Counted from the stretch's first letter, positions 47,401 to 56,258 are shown. The stretch: DNA of 64,000 nt from Paenibacillus methanolicus (GCF_008124765.1 NZ_VNHS01000002.1:248001-312000), one strand, 5' to 3'. Notes: a model not told the origin generated them from the sequence alone. A program made the numbers and translations.

Positions 47401-48084
47401 AGAAATTTCCGAGCTCTTCAGCTGTTCGCGTAGTTCCTTGTACAGACGGGCTTTCTCGGATTGCTCCCGCAGCGGTTCGACCTGATCCTCGAGCTCCGAT
47501 ACCAGGTCGTGAATGCGCAGCAAATTCTGCTCGGTATCGTCCAGCTTACGCTGCGCTTCGCGCTTGCGCGATTTATATTTCACGATGCCGGACGCCTCTT
47601 CGAAAATGCCCCTGCGATCTTCCGAACGCGTGCTCAAAATCTCTTCGATTCGGCCCTGTCCGATGATCGAGTAGGCCTCCTTGCCGATTCCCGTATCCAT
47701 GAATAGTTCCGTAATATCTTTCAGCCTGCACGGCTGCTTGTTAATCATATATTCGCTGTCGCCGCTCCGATGAACGCGTCTCGTAACGGTGACCTCGTTA
47801 TATTCGAGCGGAAGCGCATTGTCGCTGTTATCAAGCGTTAACGACACTTCCCCGAAGTTGACCGCTTTGCGGGCGTCGCTGCCGGCGAAAATAATATCTT
47901 CCATTTTCCCGCCGCGCAGGCTCTTGGCGCTCTGCTCGCCAAGCACCCAGCGTATGCTGTCGCTGATGTTGCTTTTTCCGCTGCCGTTCGGGCCGACAAC
48001 CGCTGTAATGCCCCGGACGAATTCCAGCTCCGTCTTATCGGCGAACGATTTAAAACCCGCAAGTTCTATCCTTTTCAGGAACAT
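44500..48084 (-). CDS. smc: SMC, chromosome condensation ATPase
   Basis: 1194 aa, normal length. Head motif GPNGSGKS at 31-38 (Walker A), long coiled coils with a hinge around 500-680 (GLDGVHGAVAELIRV, GRATFLPLDVIRGR, TLEGDVVNAGGSMTGGSL), signature LSGGERALTAIALLFA and Walker B PFCVLDEVEAALDEANV near the C-terminus. Works with ScpA/ScpB in chromosome segregation. It has its own promoter after the rnc terminator. Confidence 0.97.
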   Translation of the reverse strand: MFLKRIELAGFKSFADKTELEFVRGITAVVGPNGSGKSNISDSIRWVLGEQSAKSLRGGKMEDIIFAGSDARKAVNFGEVSLTLDNSDNALPLEYNEVTVTRRVHRSGDSEYMINKQPCRLKDITELFMDTGIGKEAYSIIGQGRIEEILSTRSEDRRGIFEEASGIVKYKSRKREAQRKLDDTEQNLLRIHDLVSELEDQVEPLREQSEKARLYKELREQLKSSEISMYVHNIETVHRSWTEASEKLKKLENEQLSLTTVVSKHDALLEKDRLKLREIEETLDRLHESMLQYSEEYEKCEGYGEVLKERKKNLEQNRTQLESSIGALTERIATLTKEEAEFRGKAASLEAELTDLRGRLLSEEARMLGAAAANSGEAEESLKSELLEVMSAMAQLRNEIRYAGQQEEVLQRRMERLSEEQSKWQEQHGKLEARRADLKARLDATIADIAGAREKYAAEQEGLQAGQKLLEEAQTAARKWEQKLEALRSRRDTMKEMQDGMDGFMQGVREVLKASRRSSGGLDGVHGAVAELIRVPARIETAVETALGAALQHIVMTDERTARAGIAFLKQRQLGRATFLPLDVIRGRSVPEQDKRMAASIEGFVGVAADLVDSEPRYASIVDNLLGNVLLAETLEQANRIAAKCQYRFRVVTLEGDVVNAGGSMTGGSLQKKGASLLGRTRQIEELDAEVKTTDMQLVKLRDKISDLRKEQSIRSQNIDELRSSGEQLRIDEQHLRAELQQMENENRHLTEQRQLFESDSTGHRSEREQLQASAAEAERKLQEMTAQETKLQAAIRIAEEQRKANESAKEQLQDQLTDLKIAVAKAEREKQAFEDQASRVRADVTRSKQELSGLRDMFARQNEDGTQHADESVRQIEQLNALRIQKDKCAEQTDLKRAERAEMMRELEQGESETKEQRTQLRQVEEQMRQTEIASNRLDVELDNLLRKLSEEYELSYELAKSKYPVPEDVPALQNEVRDLKRKISALGEVNLGAIDEYERVKERYEFLDEQKNDLIEAKTTLYQVIREMDDEMSKRFSTTFEAIRGHFVVVFGKLFGGGRADLVMVDPDRVLDSGIDIVAQPPGKKLQNLQLLSGGERALTAIALLFAILQVKPVPFCVLDEVEAALDEANVARFAQYLREFSSLTQFIVVTHRKGTMEEADVLYGVTMEEGGVSKLVSVRLEEEDPFSAESA

Positions 48085-48109
48085 AGCTTATGCCTTCACC
48101 TCAACGATT

Positions 48110-48145
48110 ATTGTACCATACTTGTCTGAAAAGGACAGGTTGTTT
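48110..48145 (-). promoter_or_regulatory. smc promoter, extended -10
   Basis: Minus-strand TGGTACAAT (-10 TACAAT at 48110-48115) with a weak CTGTCC 17 bp upstream, 26 bp before the smc ATG. Confidence 0.6.
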
Positions 48146-48172
48146 TCACTGGTGCGACGCCGCCCGGGCGCT

Positions 48173-48203
48173 AAAAATCCCGGTTTGCTGGGCAGACCGG
48201 GAT
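48173..48203 (-). terminator. Intrinsic terminator after rnc
   Basis: Minus-strand ATCCCGGT / ACCGGGAT stem, 11-nt loop, then TTTTT. It ends the fab-rnc transcript before smc. Confidence 0.9.
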
Positions 48204-48229
48204 CTTGCAGGCAATATAAGGATAACGCG

Positions 48230-48928
48230 TTACGCTTCGCTGCCGAGCTTGCGCCAGGCTTCCGCGGCCGCTTGCTGCTCCGCTTCCTTCTTCGTCCGTC
48301 CGATGCCGGATCCGAGCACGCGTTCGCCGATCGATACCTCCGCGACGAATTCGCGGTCATGGGCTGGCCCCCGCTCTTCCGCGATCCGGTATTCGATCAG
48401 TCCCATGCTGTTATGCTGCGCCTTCTCTTGAAGCATCGACTTGTAGTCTTTCACGAGCAGACCGCCGTCGCCGTCGATGTAAGGGAACATATACGTTCTC
48501 AGAAAGACCTGAACCGTCTCCAGCCCTTGATCGAGGTAAATCGCGCCGACGAACGACTCGAACAGGTCCGCCAACAAGGCTTGCCTTTGGCGACCGCCTA
48601 ACTGCTCTTCCCCGCGACCGAGCAGTACATGGGCGCCTAGTTCGAGCATTTCCGCAAACCGCGCCAACGACGGCTCGCAAACGATCGATGCACGCATACG
48701 AGTTAATTGTCCTTCCGGGCGTTCCGGGAACGTACGGTACAAATACTCGGATACCGTCAATTGAAGAACCGCGTCCCCGAGAAACTCCAGTCGCTCATTG
48801 TGCTCCGCGCTGCTTTTCCGGTGTTCGTTGACATAAGACGTATGGGTGAACGCCTGCCGGAGCAGGCGCGGTTTGCGGAAGCGGAGCTGCAGACGCTGCT
48901 GCAGCTCCTCGAATGCATCAAGCTTCAT
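48230..48928 (-). CDS. rnc: Ribonuclease III
   Basis: 232 aa double-strand-specific RNase. Signature [20 protein letters not shown] with the catalytic Glu/Asp, second-site [18 protein letters not shown], and a C-terminal dsRNA-binding domain ([11 protein letters not shown]..., [19 protein letters not shown]). Its start overlaps the end of fabF by 11 bp, so it is coupled to lipid genes as in Bacillus. Confidence 0.96.
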   Translation of the reverse strand: MKLDAFEELQQRLQLRFRKPRLLRQAFTHTSYVNEHRKSSAEHNERLEFLGDAVLQLTVSEYLYRTFPERPEGQLTRMRASIVCEPSLARFAEMLELGAHVLLGRGEEQLGGRQRQALLADLFESFVGAIYLDQGLETVQVFLRTYMFPYIDGDGGLLVKDYKSMLQEKAQHNSMGLIEYRIAEERGPAHDREFVAEVSIGERVLGSGIGRTKKEAEQQAAAEAWRKLGSEA

Positions 48929-50159
48929 ATTTCTTCAAAATAATCGTCGCGTTGTGGCCGCCGAAACCGAACGAATTCGAAAGCGCAATGCGAACGTCGG
49001 CTTGACGAGGCGTATTCGGAACATAGTCCAGATCGCATTCCGGATCCTGATCGTCAAGGTTAATGGTTGGCGGGATAATGCCGTTCTGCAAGGTCAGACC
49101 GAGAATGACCGCTTCAACGCCGCCGGCTGCGCCAAGCAGATGGCCGGTCATCGATTTGGTCGAACTGACAGCCAATTTGTACGCGTGATCGCCGAACGCC
49201 TTCTTGATCGCGCTCGTCTCGGACTTGTCGCCTACCGGCGTCGACGTGCCGTGCGCGTTGATATAATCGATCTCGGAAGGCTCAAGACCACCGTCCTTCA
49301 ATGCGCGGATCATGCAGCGGGCCGCGCCGTCCGGATCCGGTTCGGTCATATGGTGGGCGTCGCCGCTCATGCCATAACCGATGACTTCCGCATAAATATG
49401 GGCGCCGCGCTGCTGCGCGTGCTCCAGCGATTCCAGAATAAGCACGCCTGCGCCTTCGCCCATGACGAATCCGTCGCGTCCCGAGTCGAACGGGCGGCTT
49501 GCCTTCTCTGGCTCGTCGTTGCGCGTGGACATCGCGCGCATCGAACAGAAGCCCGCAAGCCCCGTCGGACGGATAGTCGCTTCCGCGCCGCCGCAGATCA
49601 TGACGTCCGCGTCGCCACGCTGGATCATTTTGTAGGAATCGCCAATGGAGTGGGTTCCCGTCGCGCATGCCGTAACGGCCGTGCTATTCGGACCTTTAGC
49701 TCCCGTCGCCATTGAGACTTGACCGGATGCCATGTTCGCGATCATCATCGGGATGAAGAACGGACTGACGCGCTTCGGGCCTTTCTCGAGCAATATGTTG
49801 TGCTGGTCTTCCCACGTGCCAAGACCGCCGATGCCCGAACCGACCATGACGCCTACGCGCTCGGGATCGACGTTCTCCCCAATTGCAAGCTGCGCGTCCT
49901 TCACGGCCGATTGGCTCGCGACGACGGCAAATTGGACGAAACGGTCCATCCGGCGCGCTTCCTTCTTATCGATCCCGTAATCTTCGGGATTGAAATTCTT
50001 CACTTCCGCCGCGATCTGGGTCGGATATTCGGAGACATCGAACGCTTCAATGTGCGAAACGCCGGATTTGCCTTCCATCAGATTGCCCCAGAACTGCTGC
50101 AACTCGGAGCCGAGCGCTGTCATTACGCCCATGCCCGTCACCACGACTCTATGCTTCAT
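48918..50159 (-). CDS. fabF: FabF, 3-oxoacyl-ACP synthase II
   Basis: Elongating condensing enzyme. ATG 50159 with AAGAGGTGA; 413 aa. Catalytic Cys165 ([10 protein letters not shown]), His in [11 protein letters not shown] and His in [12 protein letters not shown], and the final [13 protein letters not shown]. 166 bp after acpP; the gap carries a hairpin that may lower read-through from acpP. Confidence 0.97.
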   Translation of the reverse strand: MKHRVVVTGMGVMTALGSELQQFWGNLMEGKSGVSHIEAFDVSEYPTQIAAEVKNFNPEDYGIDKKEARRMDRFVQFAVVASQSAVKDAQLAIGENVDPERVGVMVGSGIGGLGTWEDQHNILLEKGPKRVSPFFIPMMIANMASGQVSMATGAKGPNSTAVTACATGTHSIGDSYKMIQRGDADVMICGGAEATIRPTGLAGFCSMRAMSTRNDEPEKASRPFDSGRDGFVMGEGAGVLILESLEHAQQRGAHIYAEVIGYGMSGDAHHMTEPDPDGAARCMIRALKDGGLEPSEIDYINAHGTSTPVGDKSETSAIKKAFGDHAYKLAVSSTKSMTGHLLGAAGGVEAVILGLTLQNGIIPPTINLDDQDPECDLDYVPNTPRQADVRIALSNSFGFGGHNATIILKKYEA

Positions 50160-50290
50160 TCTCTTCACCTCTTGGTTGAACTGCTATTGCTAACACGGTG
50201 ATGCGCTGTATGTAATCTATGAAAATCGCGATAAGCGCTTGCTGATATTCGGGTAGGCTAGGATAAAAAATGAAGCGCAAGATGGAGAGA

Positions 50291-50314
50291 AGTCCCGTCT
50301 GTTACAACGGGACT
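50291..50314 (-). other. Hairpin between acpP and fabF
   Basis: AGTCCCGT / ACGGGACT, perfect 8-bp stem, 8-nt loop, 12 bp after the acpP stop. No T-run follows directly; a TTTTTT appears about 20 nt later. Likely a partial terminator or 3'-end stabiliser for the abundant acpP mRNA. Confidence 0.6.
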
Positions 50315-50325
50315 CGTCCAAATTC

Positions 50326-50559
50326 TTAGGTATGAGATTGTATGTAGTTTACAACTTCTCCCACACTCGTGATTTTCTCTGCATCTTCATCAGAGATTTC
50401 CATATCGAATTCATCTTCCAGCTCCATGACGAGTTCTACGACGTCAAGAGAGTCAGCGCCGAGGTCGTCTTTAAACGACGCTTCAAGCGTAACTTCAGAC
50501 TCGTCAACGCCAAGGCGGTCGATAACGATGCGCTTCACACGTTCCAATACATCGGACAT
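50326..50559 (-). CDS. acpP: Acyl carrier protein
   Basis: 77 aa, acidic. Phosphopantetheine site Ser37 in [18 protein letters not shown] 50559 with GGAGGAGGTGA. Carrier for FabD/FabH/FabG/FabF encoded around it. A perfect TATAAT just upstream suggests extra transcription. Confidence 0.97.
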   Translation of the reverse strand: MSDVLERVKRIVIDRLGVDESEVTLEASFKDDLGADSLDVVELVMELEDEFDMEISDEDAEKITSVGEVVNYIQSHT

Positions 50560-50580
50560 CCGGTTCACCTCCTCCAAAGT

Positions 50581-50610
50581 ATTATACGAGAATTGAGGAC
50601 AAAATGCCAT
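50581..50610 (-). promoter_or_regulatory. Candidate acpP promoter
   Basis: Minus-strand TATAAT at 50581-50586, 21 bp before the acpP start. The -35 region is poor, so confidence is limited; separate acpP expression is common in Bacilli. Confidence 0.45.
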
Positions 50611-50658
50611 ACGCGACACGGCTTCAACCTGAAAGCGTTTAAGCCCCCGCGGCTTCGG

Positions 50659-51408
50659 CTACATGTACATGCCGCCGTCGACGTGTATCGTTTGGCCGGT
50701 CATGTAAGAAGCCGCCCCGGATGCGAGGAAACGAACCGCGTTGGCGATATCTTCCGGCTGCCCCAGTCTTGCGAGCGGAATGCCTTCCGATAGCTTGACA
50801 CGGGCTTCTTCCGGCAATTTGTCCGTCATGTCGGTCTGGATAAATCCTGGCGCGACGCAGTTGACGGTAATGCCTCGGGAAGCAAGCTCCCGCGCGGTCG
50901 ATTTCGTAAGTCCAATGACGCCAGCCTTTGCCGCCACGTAGTTAGCCTGCCCAGGATTTCCGAGCGCCCCTACGACCGAGGAAATATTAATGATCCGGCC
51001 CGAACGCTGCTTCATCATCGGCCGCGTCACGGCCTTGGTGCCGTTGAACACGCCCTTCAGATTCGTCTCGATTACCTCGTCGAACTCTTCTTCCTTCATC
51101 CGCATGATTAGGTTATCGCGCGTAATGCCGGCATTGTTCACCAAAATATCGATGGCGCCGAACGTGTCGACGACCTGCTTGACCATGGCTTCGAATTCCG
51201 AAGATTTGCCTACGTTCGCTTGAATGAGCAAGGAACGGCGCCCGAGCGCCTCGACCGCTTTCGCCGTCTCGGCGGCTGCCGCCTCGCTTCCCGCGTAATT
51301 GATCGCGACGTCCGCGCCTGCTTCGGCCAAGGCGATCGCAATCGCCCGTCCGATCCCGCGGGAAGCGCCGGTGACCAATGCCGTTTTGCCTGTTAGAGAT
51401 GCAAACAA
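50659..51408 (-). CDS. fabG: FabG, 3-oxoacyl-ACP reductase
   Basis: NADPH-dependent short-chain dehydrogenase. TTG 51408, 8 nt after AAAGGGGG, gives [20 protein letters not shown]; 249 aa. Cofactor loop TGASRGIG at 13-20, NNAG, catalytic Ser-Tyr-Lys in [21 protein letters not shown], and ending [12 protein letters not shown]. The reading frame stays open upstream through three in-frame copies of an 18-codon repeat, up to fabD; I treat that as non-coding. Confidence 0.95.
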   Translation of the reverse strand: MFASLTGKTALVTGASRGIGRAIAIALAEAGADVAINYAGSEAAAAETAKAVEALGRRSLLIQANVGKSSEFEAMVKQVVDTFGAIDILVNNAGITRDNLIMRMKEEEFDEVIETNLKGVFNGTKAVTRPMMKQRSGRIINISSVVGALGNPGQANYVAAKAGVIGLTKSTARELASRGITVNCVAPGFIQTDMTDKLPEEARVKLSEGIPLARLGQPEDIANAVRFLASGAASYMTGQTIHVDGGMYM

Positions 51409-51444
51409 GTGGATATCCCCCTTTACGATTGGCTTCGGATGCTG

Positions 51445-51601
51445 CAGAATGCTGCACGTCCCACCTTCCGGTTGTACACGCAAACCAATCTGCTCCGGCA
51501 GAATGCTGCATCTCCCACCTTCCGGTTGTACACGCAAACCAATCTGCTCCGGCAGAATGCTGCATGTCCCACCTTCCGGTTGTACACGCAAACCAATCTG
51601 C
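51445..51601. repeat. Three tandem 54-bp repeats between fabD and fabG
   Basis: Units at 51445-51498, 51499-51552 and 51553-51601 (last 49 bp), differing at only two or three positions near CTGCA(C/T)(G/C)TC. Each contains GAATGCTGCA at one end and GCAAACCAATCTG at the other and can form an imperfect hairpin (TGCGTGTACAACC against GGTGGGACATGCA). No spacers, so not CRISPR. A related copy lies at 61154-61195. Confidence 0.95.
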
Positions 51602-51602
51602 C

Positions 51603-52532
51603 TTACACAGCCGGTACCGCCTCGATCGAAGTCGCGGAATTAATGGAAATAACCGTAACCGACTTATCGATTTTCTTGATTAGTCCCGCCAGCACCGTGC
51701 CGCTGCCGATTTCATAGAACGTATCGACGCCTTGGGCGATCAAATACCGGACGCTGTCTTCCCAAAGCACGGGCGAGTACACCTGCTCGGCGAGCAAGCG
51801 CCGGATGTCGTCCTTGCCGGCGACCGCCTCGGCCGTAACGTTGGCCACGACCGGAACGGCCGCATCGTTGAGCGAGAGCTCCGACAACACGCCCGAGAGG
51901 CGGTCGGCGGCTGGCTTCATCAGGGAAGAATGGAACGGACCGCTTACTTCAAGCGGAATGACCCGCTTCGCTCCCGCCTCCTTCCCCCGTTCGATGACGG
52001 CTTGAACGCCCGCCGCCGTGCCGGAGACGACGATCTGCCCCGGACAGTTCACGTTCGCCAGCTCTACCGCGCCCGCTTCCCCGCTTGCCTGCGCGCATAA
52101 TGCGGCAAGCGCTTCGCGTTCCGCGCCCAGCACCGCAGCCATGGCTCCCTGCCCGCCCGGTACAGCTTGCTCCATGAATTCGCCGCGCGCACGGACCGTG
52201 CGGACCGCATCCTCGAACGACATCACGCCGGCCGCGACCAATGCGCTGTACTCGCCCAGACTATGGCCTGCCACGAAATCCGGCTCGACGCCGCGCGTCT
52301 TGAACGCTTCGAGCAGCGCAACGCTTACCGTCAACAGCGCCGGCTGCGTGTTCGCGGTTTGCTTCAGGGTTTCTTCCGGCCCTTCGAAAATAATCGAGCT
52401 TAACGAAAAACCTAGCGCTTCGTCGGCGCGGTCGATGATCGCGCGGGACGCTTCGATGCTCTCGTAAGCGTCCTTGCCCATTCCGACCGCTTGCGCGCCT
52501 TGCCCGGGAAATACGAATGCGATTTTACCCAT
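51603..52532 (-). CDS. fabD: FabD, malonyl-CoA:ACP transacylase
   Basis: Loads malonate on ACP. ATG 52532 with GGAGGTTGAG; 309 aa. [14 protein letters not shown] start, nucleophile Ser91 in [13 protein letters not shown], and [13 protein letters not shown] carrying the catalytic His. The stop codon abuts the tandem repeats. Confidence 0.97.
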   Translation of the reverse strand: MGKIAFVFPGQGAQAVGMGKDAYESIEASRAIIDRADEALGFSLSSIIFEGPEETLKQTANTQPALLTVSVALLEAFKTRGVEPDFVAGHSLGEYSALVAAGVMSFEDAVRTVRARGEFMEQAVPGGQGAMAAVLGAEREALAALCAQASGEAGAVELANVNCPGQIVVSGTAAGVQAVIERGKEAGAKRVIPLEVSGPFHSSLMKPAADRLSGVLSELSLNDAAVPVVANVTAEAVAGKDDIRRLLAEQVYSPVLWEDSVRYLIAQGVDTFYEIGSGTVLAGLIKKIDKSVTVISINSATSIEAVPAV

Positions 52533-52559
52533 ACTCTCAACCTCCACGATAAATTCGGC

Positions 52560-53546
52560 CTACCAGACGAGAACGCTCGCGCCCCAAGTCAAGCCGCCGC
52601 CGAAACCGACCAATACGAGCTTGTCGCCTTCTTGGACACGACCTTCCTCGACCGCTTCCGCCAGCGCGACCGGAATCGACGCCGCCGACATATTGCCGTA
52701 TTTGTCCAGGTTGATCATGCTTTTCTCTTCCTGCAAATCCAAACGATTCAGCGCCGACTGGATGATGCGGATGTTCGCTTGATGCGGGACAAGCAAATCG
52801 ATCTCGCTCTTATCCATGCCCGCTTTGCGCAGCGCTTCTTCCGCCGCGCTGCCCATAATGCGCACCGCGAACTTGAACACGTCGTTGCCGGCCATGAACA
52901 AATAATGCGCTTTGCTGTCGACCGATTCCTTGGTTGACGGCAGCCTCGAGCCGCCGCCGCGCACATTAAGGAGCTCGCCGCCGCTTCCGTCGGCTCCGAG
53001 TTCGAACGACTTGAAGCCCCGTCCTTCCGGCACGCGACCGAGCACGACGGCTCCGGCGCCGTCGCCGAACAAGATACATGTATTGCGATCCGTATAATCC
53101 GTAATACGAGACAAACATTCCGCGCCGATGACGAGCACGTGTTTGTACATGCCCGTAGCGATCATGTTCGATGCTGTCGCCAACCCGTATATGAATCCGG
53201 AGCATGCCGCCGACAAGTCGAATGCGGCCGCTTTCTTCGCGCCCAGCTTCTCCTGTACCAGACAGGCGGTTGAAGGGAAAAACATATCCGGCGTGATCGT
53301 CGCGACGAGGATCAAATCCAAATCTTCCGCCGCCACGCCGGACGCCCGAAGCGCAGCCTCCGCCGCATGGTAGGCCAGGTCGCTGGTCGCTTGTTCCGGC
53401 GCCGCGATTCGACGCTCCCGGATTCCGGTGCGGCTGACGATCCATTCGTCGTTCGTCTCCACCATTTGTTCCAAATCATGATTCGTCAAAATACGTTCAG
53501 GGACGTATTTGCCCGTGCCGATAATACCTACCGGATATAATTGCAT
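52560..53546 (-). CDS. fabH: FabH, 3-oxoacyl-ACP synthase III
   Basis: Initiates fatty acid synthesis from acyl-CoA and malonyl-ACP. ATG 53546 matches the family start (MQLYPVGIIGTGKYVPER); a GTG 9 nt upstream is nearer to AGGAAG and possible. 328 aa. Catalytic Cys115 in LSAACSGF, His in LLVPHQANIRI and Asn in NLDKYGNMSAASIP. Located between plsX and fabD. Confidence 0.96.
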   Translation of the reverse strand: MQLYPVGIIGTGKYVPERILTNHDLEQMVETNDEWIVSRTGIRERRIAAPEQATSDLAYHAAEAALRASGVAAEDLDLILVATITPDMFFPSTACLVQEKLGAKKAAAFDLSAACSGFIYGLATASNMIATGMYKHVLVIGAECLSRITDYTDRNTCILFGDGAGAVVLGRVPEGRGFKSFELGADGSGGELLNVRGGGSRLPSTKESVDSKAHYLFMAGNDVFKFAVRIMGSAAEEALRKAGMDKSEIDLLVPHQANIRIIQSALNRLDLQEEKSMINLDKYGNMSAASIPVALAEAVEEGRVQEGDKLVLVGFGGGLTWGASVLVW

Positions 53547-53555
53547 GCCGCTCAC

Positions 53556-54545
53556 TCACTTCCTGCTGAATTCCGATGCGATCGCTTCGACGAGCCGGCT
53601 CTGAATCGCGGTACGGGCTTTCCCGACCGCGTTCTTGACCGCCTGATCGTTCGACGATCCGTGACATTTCAGCACCAAACCGTTCACGCCCAGCAGCGGG
53701 CCGGCTCCATGCTCTTTGTAATCCATTTTAGCGCGCATCGACGCGAGCTTCGGTTTAATGATCGCGCCCGCAAGCTTCGTCAGGAACGAGCTCATGATGG
53801 CGTCGCGGACGCCTCGCATGACGACGCTCGCCGTGCCTTCCATTGTCTTCAGCATAATGTTGCCGGCGAATCCGTCGCAGATGAGAACGTCGCAGTTGCG
53901 CAGAAGGACGTCGCGCGACTCTACGTTGCCGATAAAATTGATCGGCGCCTGCTCAAGCAAGGTATACGCCGCCTTCGTTAACTCGTTGCCCTTCATCGCC
54001 TCGGTGCCGACGTTAAGCAGACCGACGCGCGGATTATTCATGCCGTGCACCTTTGCGCGGTAAATACTGCCCATAACCGCATACTGGGCGAGATGTTCTG
54101 GCTTGGCGTCCATGTTCGCGCCTAAATCGAGCGCCAACATGCCGACATCGTCCATCGTCGGGAGCATCGGAGCCAGCGCCGGGCGTTCGATCCCGTCAAT
54201 GCGGCCGACGATAAGCAACCCCGTCGTCATCAGCGCGCCCGTATTGCCCGCCGAAAGCATCGCGTCCGCTTTGCCCTCGCGTACCAACGTGCCCGCGACG
54301 ACCATGGAGGATCTCTTCTTCCGACGAACCGCCTTCACCGGCTCGTCGTCCGGTCCGATGACGTCGTCCGCATGCACGATCGTAACGTTCGCCGGCTTGT
54401 TACCCTCAAACAGAGGTTCGATCTGCGCCGTATCCCCGACCAGAAGCAGTTCGGTGTCGGACCATTCTCTCGCGGCGGCCAGCGCCCCCTTCACAATCTG
54501 GGACGGCGCATGGTCACCACCCATTGCATCAATAGCGACCCGCAA
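53556..54545 (-). CDS. plsX: PlsX, acyl-ACP:phosphate acyltransferase
   Basis: Makes acyl-phosphate for PlsY in phospholipid synthesis. TTG 54545, 7 nt after GGAGGG, one base past the fapR stop; 329 aa. MRVAIDAMGGDHAPSQIVKGA start, ALAPMLPTMDDVGMLALDLGAN and GFAGNIMLKTMEGTAS. Longer frames upstream lie in fapR. Confidence 0.96.
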   Translation of the reverse strand: MRVAIDAMGGDHAPSQIVKGALAAAREWSDTELLLVGDTAQIEPLFEGNKPANVTIVHADDVIGPDDEPVKAVRRKKRSSMVVAGTLVREGKADAMLSAGNTGALMTTGLLIVGRIDGIERPALAPMLPTMDDVGMLALDLGANMDAKPEHLAQYAVMGSIYRAKVHGMNNPRVGLLNVGTEAMKGNELTKAAYTLLEQAPINFIGNVESRDVLLRNCDVLICDGFAGNIMLKTMEGTASVVMRGVRDAIMSSFLTKLAGAIIKPKLASMRAKMDYKEHGAGPLLGVNGLVLKCHGSSNDQAVKNAVGKARTAIQSRLVEAIASEFSRK

Positions 54546-54546
54546 G

Positions 54547-55143
54547 TCAGTTCCCTCCTTCGATGATTGGCTCTCCCGCGGACCGGTAAATGACGAAGTG
54601 ACCCTGGAATACCATTTCGTCGCCAACGTACGAAAACACTTCCACTTTCGCCTTGCTCTTCTCGCCCGATATCGATCGCACGTACGCCTTCGCAATGCAT
54701 TTCTCGCCTAACTTGACGGAACGCACGAAACGAATGTCGGCTGTAGCCGTCAGCGCGATCTCGTCGTTAATGACAGCGACGGCCAAAGAGTTCGCCTGCG
54801 CGAACACATGATGGCCGCGGGCGATGCCGGTCCGCGAGAACACGTGCTCCTCGCGAATTTCGAAAATGGAGATGCCGCTCCGGTCCAACTGCAGGTCGAC
54901 GATATCGCCGATGACCTCGTGGAGCGGAAGCGATTTGACCGCGTCGTACGAACGTTCCGCCATTAATTTCATCCGTTCCCGGAGCTCCGGAATGCCGAGT
55001 TCCATCCGGTCCAGCCTCACGGTCTGTATGCTGACCTTGAGCTGCCTTGTTAATTCCCTATCGGTAATAAATGGATTCTCTTCGATTAACTTGGATAATT
55101 GCTGATGCCGCTGCCGCTTCGGAACGCGTTCGATGGCCCGCAC
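54547..55143 (-). CDS. fapR: FapR, malonyl-CoA-responsive lipid repressor
   Basis: Represses fatty acid and phospholipid genes; malonyl-CoA releases it. N-terminal HTH ([20 protein letters not shown]) and C-terminal hot-dog domain ([39 protein letters not shown]). GTG 55143 gives 198 aa, near the usual ~190; its ribosome site is weak, so the exact start is uncertain. First gene of fapR-plsX-fabH-fabD-fabG-acpP-fabF-rnc; a FapR-type site overlaps its promoter, giving autoregulation. Confidence 0.94.
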   Translation of the reverse strand: MRAIERVPKRQRHQQLSKLIEENPFITDRELTRQLKVSIQTVRLDRMELGIPELRERMKLMAERSYDAVKSLPLHEVIGDIVDLQLDRSGISIFEIREEHVFSRTGIARGHHVFAQANSLAVAVINDEIALTATADIRFVRSVKLGEKCIAKAYVRSISGEKSKAKVEVFSYVGDEMVFQGHFVIYRSAGEPIIEGGN

Positions 55144-55270
55144 CGCCTTTGCCGTAATGTTGAGCCAGTATGTAACGCCTTGCAGCGGAAACCGCCCGCG
55201 AAGTTGACGGGTTGCGGGCACAAACGAACTTATGATAGCCGTGTGCGCTGCGCCAAACTTACAAGCAGAT

Positions 55271-55288
55271 ATTATAACCTGGTACTAA
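55271..55288 (-). promoter_or_regulatory. fapR: FapR operator
   Basis: Minus-strand TTAGTACCAGGTTATAAT, close to the known FapR site (TTAGTACC then an inverted half). It begins just after the -10 box and covers the expected transcription start, the standard repressing position. Confidence 0.8.
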
Positions 55289-55290
55289 CT

Positions 55291-55319
55291 AGTATATAGA
55301 ATAAGCCGTCCCGAATCAA
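55291..55319 (-). promoter_or_regulatory. SigA promoter of the fapR operon
   Basis: Minus-strand TTGATT (55314-55319), 17-bp spacer, TATACT (55291-55296). The untranslated leader to the fapR GTG is about 140 nt. Confidence 0.82.
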
Positions 55320-55371
55320 TCACCCCCGCTTATTCGACGGAGAATCGGGCTTGCGCAACATGATCTGGACA

Positions 55372-55405
55372 AAAAAAATAGCACCTCATCACGGGATGAA
55401 GTACT
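55372..55405 (-). terminator. Intrinsic terminator after rpmF
   Basis: Minus-strand AGTACTTCATC-ccgt-GATGAGGTGCT (two G-U) followed by ATTTTTTTT. Confidence 0.93.
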
Positions 55406-55420
55406 ACTTGTAAGTTGAAA

Positions 55421-55594
55421 CTATTGTTTAATGATCTCTCTCGCCTTATACGTTCCGCATACTTTACATACACGGTGAGCCAGTTTAAGCTCTCCGCATT
55501 GCTCGCATTTTACCATACCCGGTACAGCCAGCTTGAAATGCGTACGGCGTTTGTCACGACGGGTTTTCGACGTTCTACGTTGTGGTACTGCCAT
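55421..55594 (-). CDS. rpmF: Ribosomal protein L32
   Basis: 57 aa: [20 protein letters not shown] start and a zinc ribbon with two CxxC pairs (CEQC, CKVC). AAGGAGGTG ribosome site. 42 bp after yceD. Confidence 0.97.
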   Translation of the reverse strand: MAVPQRRTSKTRRDKRRTHFKLAVPGMVKCEQCGELKLAHRVCKVCGTYKAREIIKQ

Positions 55595-55636
55595 GTTTCC
55601 CACCTCCTTCACAGAATTGGGCAGCGCCCATAAGCG

Positions 55637-56146
55637 CTACTTGTCGTCCTTGAATAAATCTTTCAAAGCGGCCAGTCTTGGATCGATGCGTTCGGTCTGA
55701 CAGCCGCATGCCGATTCGTTCAAATTGGCGCCGCACGAATGACAAAGCCCCTTGCAGTCCTCCCGGCACATCGGGGTGAAAGGAAGCGCAAGCAGCATCG
55801 TCTCCTCGACGAGCGGCTCCAGGTCCACCTTGTCCTCTTCCACGACGATTATCTCTTCGTCCTCGGCGCCGTGCTTGGCGCTTGCGGGCTTAAAGCGTTC
55901 GTGGAACGGAACGACAATCGTCTCATGGACCGGCTCCAAACAGCGTGAGCAGGCCATCTCCAAATCAAGGGAAAGTTCTCCCTCGATGTGCGCGATGCCG
56001 ACTTGTCCATATGCCTCGAGCGCTACCTTGATCGGACCGGACTTCAGAACGTCTTTGCGGACTTCCTGCAGCCAATCGGTATTAAGGTCGGCCTTCAACG
56101 GCACCCGGGCGTTTGCTTTTGCCAGTTCCTGAACATGAATCTCCAT
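55637..56146 (-). CDS. yceD: YceD/YlbN (DUF177) protein
   Basis: 169 aa. Two cysteine clusters: CSRC near 84-87 and the C-terminal CREDCKGLCHSCGANLNESACGC pattern (about 128-150), typical of DUF177, linked to 23S rRNA maturation in other bacteria and always next to rpmF. ATG 56146 with GGAGTGAT. Confidence 0.93.
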   Translation of the reverse strand: MEIHVQELAKANARVPLKADLNTDWLQEVRKDVLKSGPIKVALEAYGQVGIAHIEGELSLDLEMACSRCLEPVHETIVVPFHERFKPASAKHGAEDEEIIVVEEDKVDLEPLVEETMLLALPFTPMCREDCKGLCHSCGANLNESACGCQTERIDPRLAALKDLFKDDK

Positions 56147-56172
56147 ATCATCACTCCAAACAAACAAAGTTT

Positions 56173-56202
56173 ATTATATCGACGTTTAAATCGTTTTGTC
56201 AA
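56173..56202 (-). promoter_or_regulatory. SigA promoter of yceD-rpmF
   Basis: Minus-strand TTGACA (56197-56202), 18-bp spacer, TATAAT (56173-56178). Its -35 box overlaps that of the divergent tmcAL promoter. Confidence 0.92.
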
Positions 56203-56225
56203 CATTTTCACTCGCGTGATATAGT
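56196..56225 (+). promoter_or_regulatory. SigA promoter of tmcAL
   Basis: TTGTCA (56196-56201), 18-bp spacer, TATAGT (56220-56225). Both -35 boxes share the 7-bp TTGTCAA, so the two promoters probably exclude each other. Confidence 0.78.
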
Positions 56226-56258
56226 GAAATTACATTGGAAAACGTTGGAGGGACAATC

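Noticed and set aside
51409-51591. FabG N-terminal extension of 61 residues
   Set aside because: The downstream TTG has an ideal AAAGGGGG site and gives the normal FabG length; the extension is only the open repeat. Listed as a point to test.
51445-51601. CRISPR array
   Set aside because: The units are directly adjacent with no unique spacers and no cas genes nearby.
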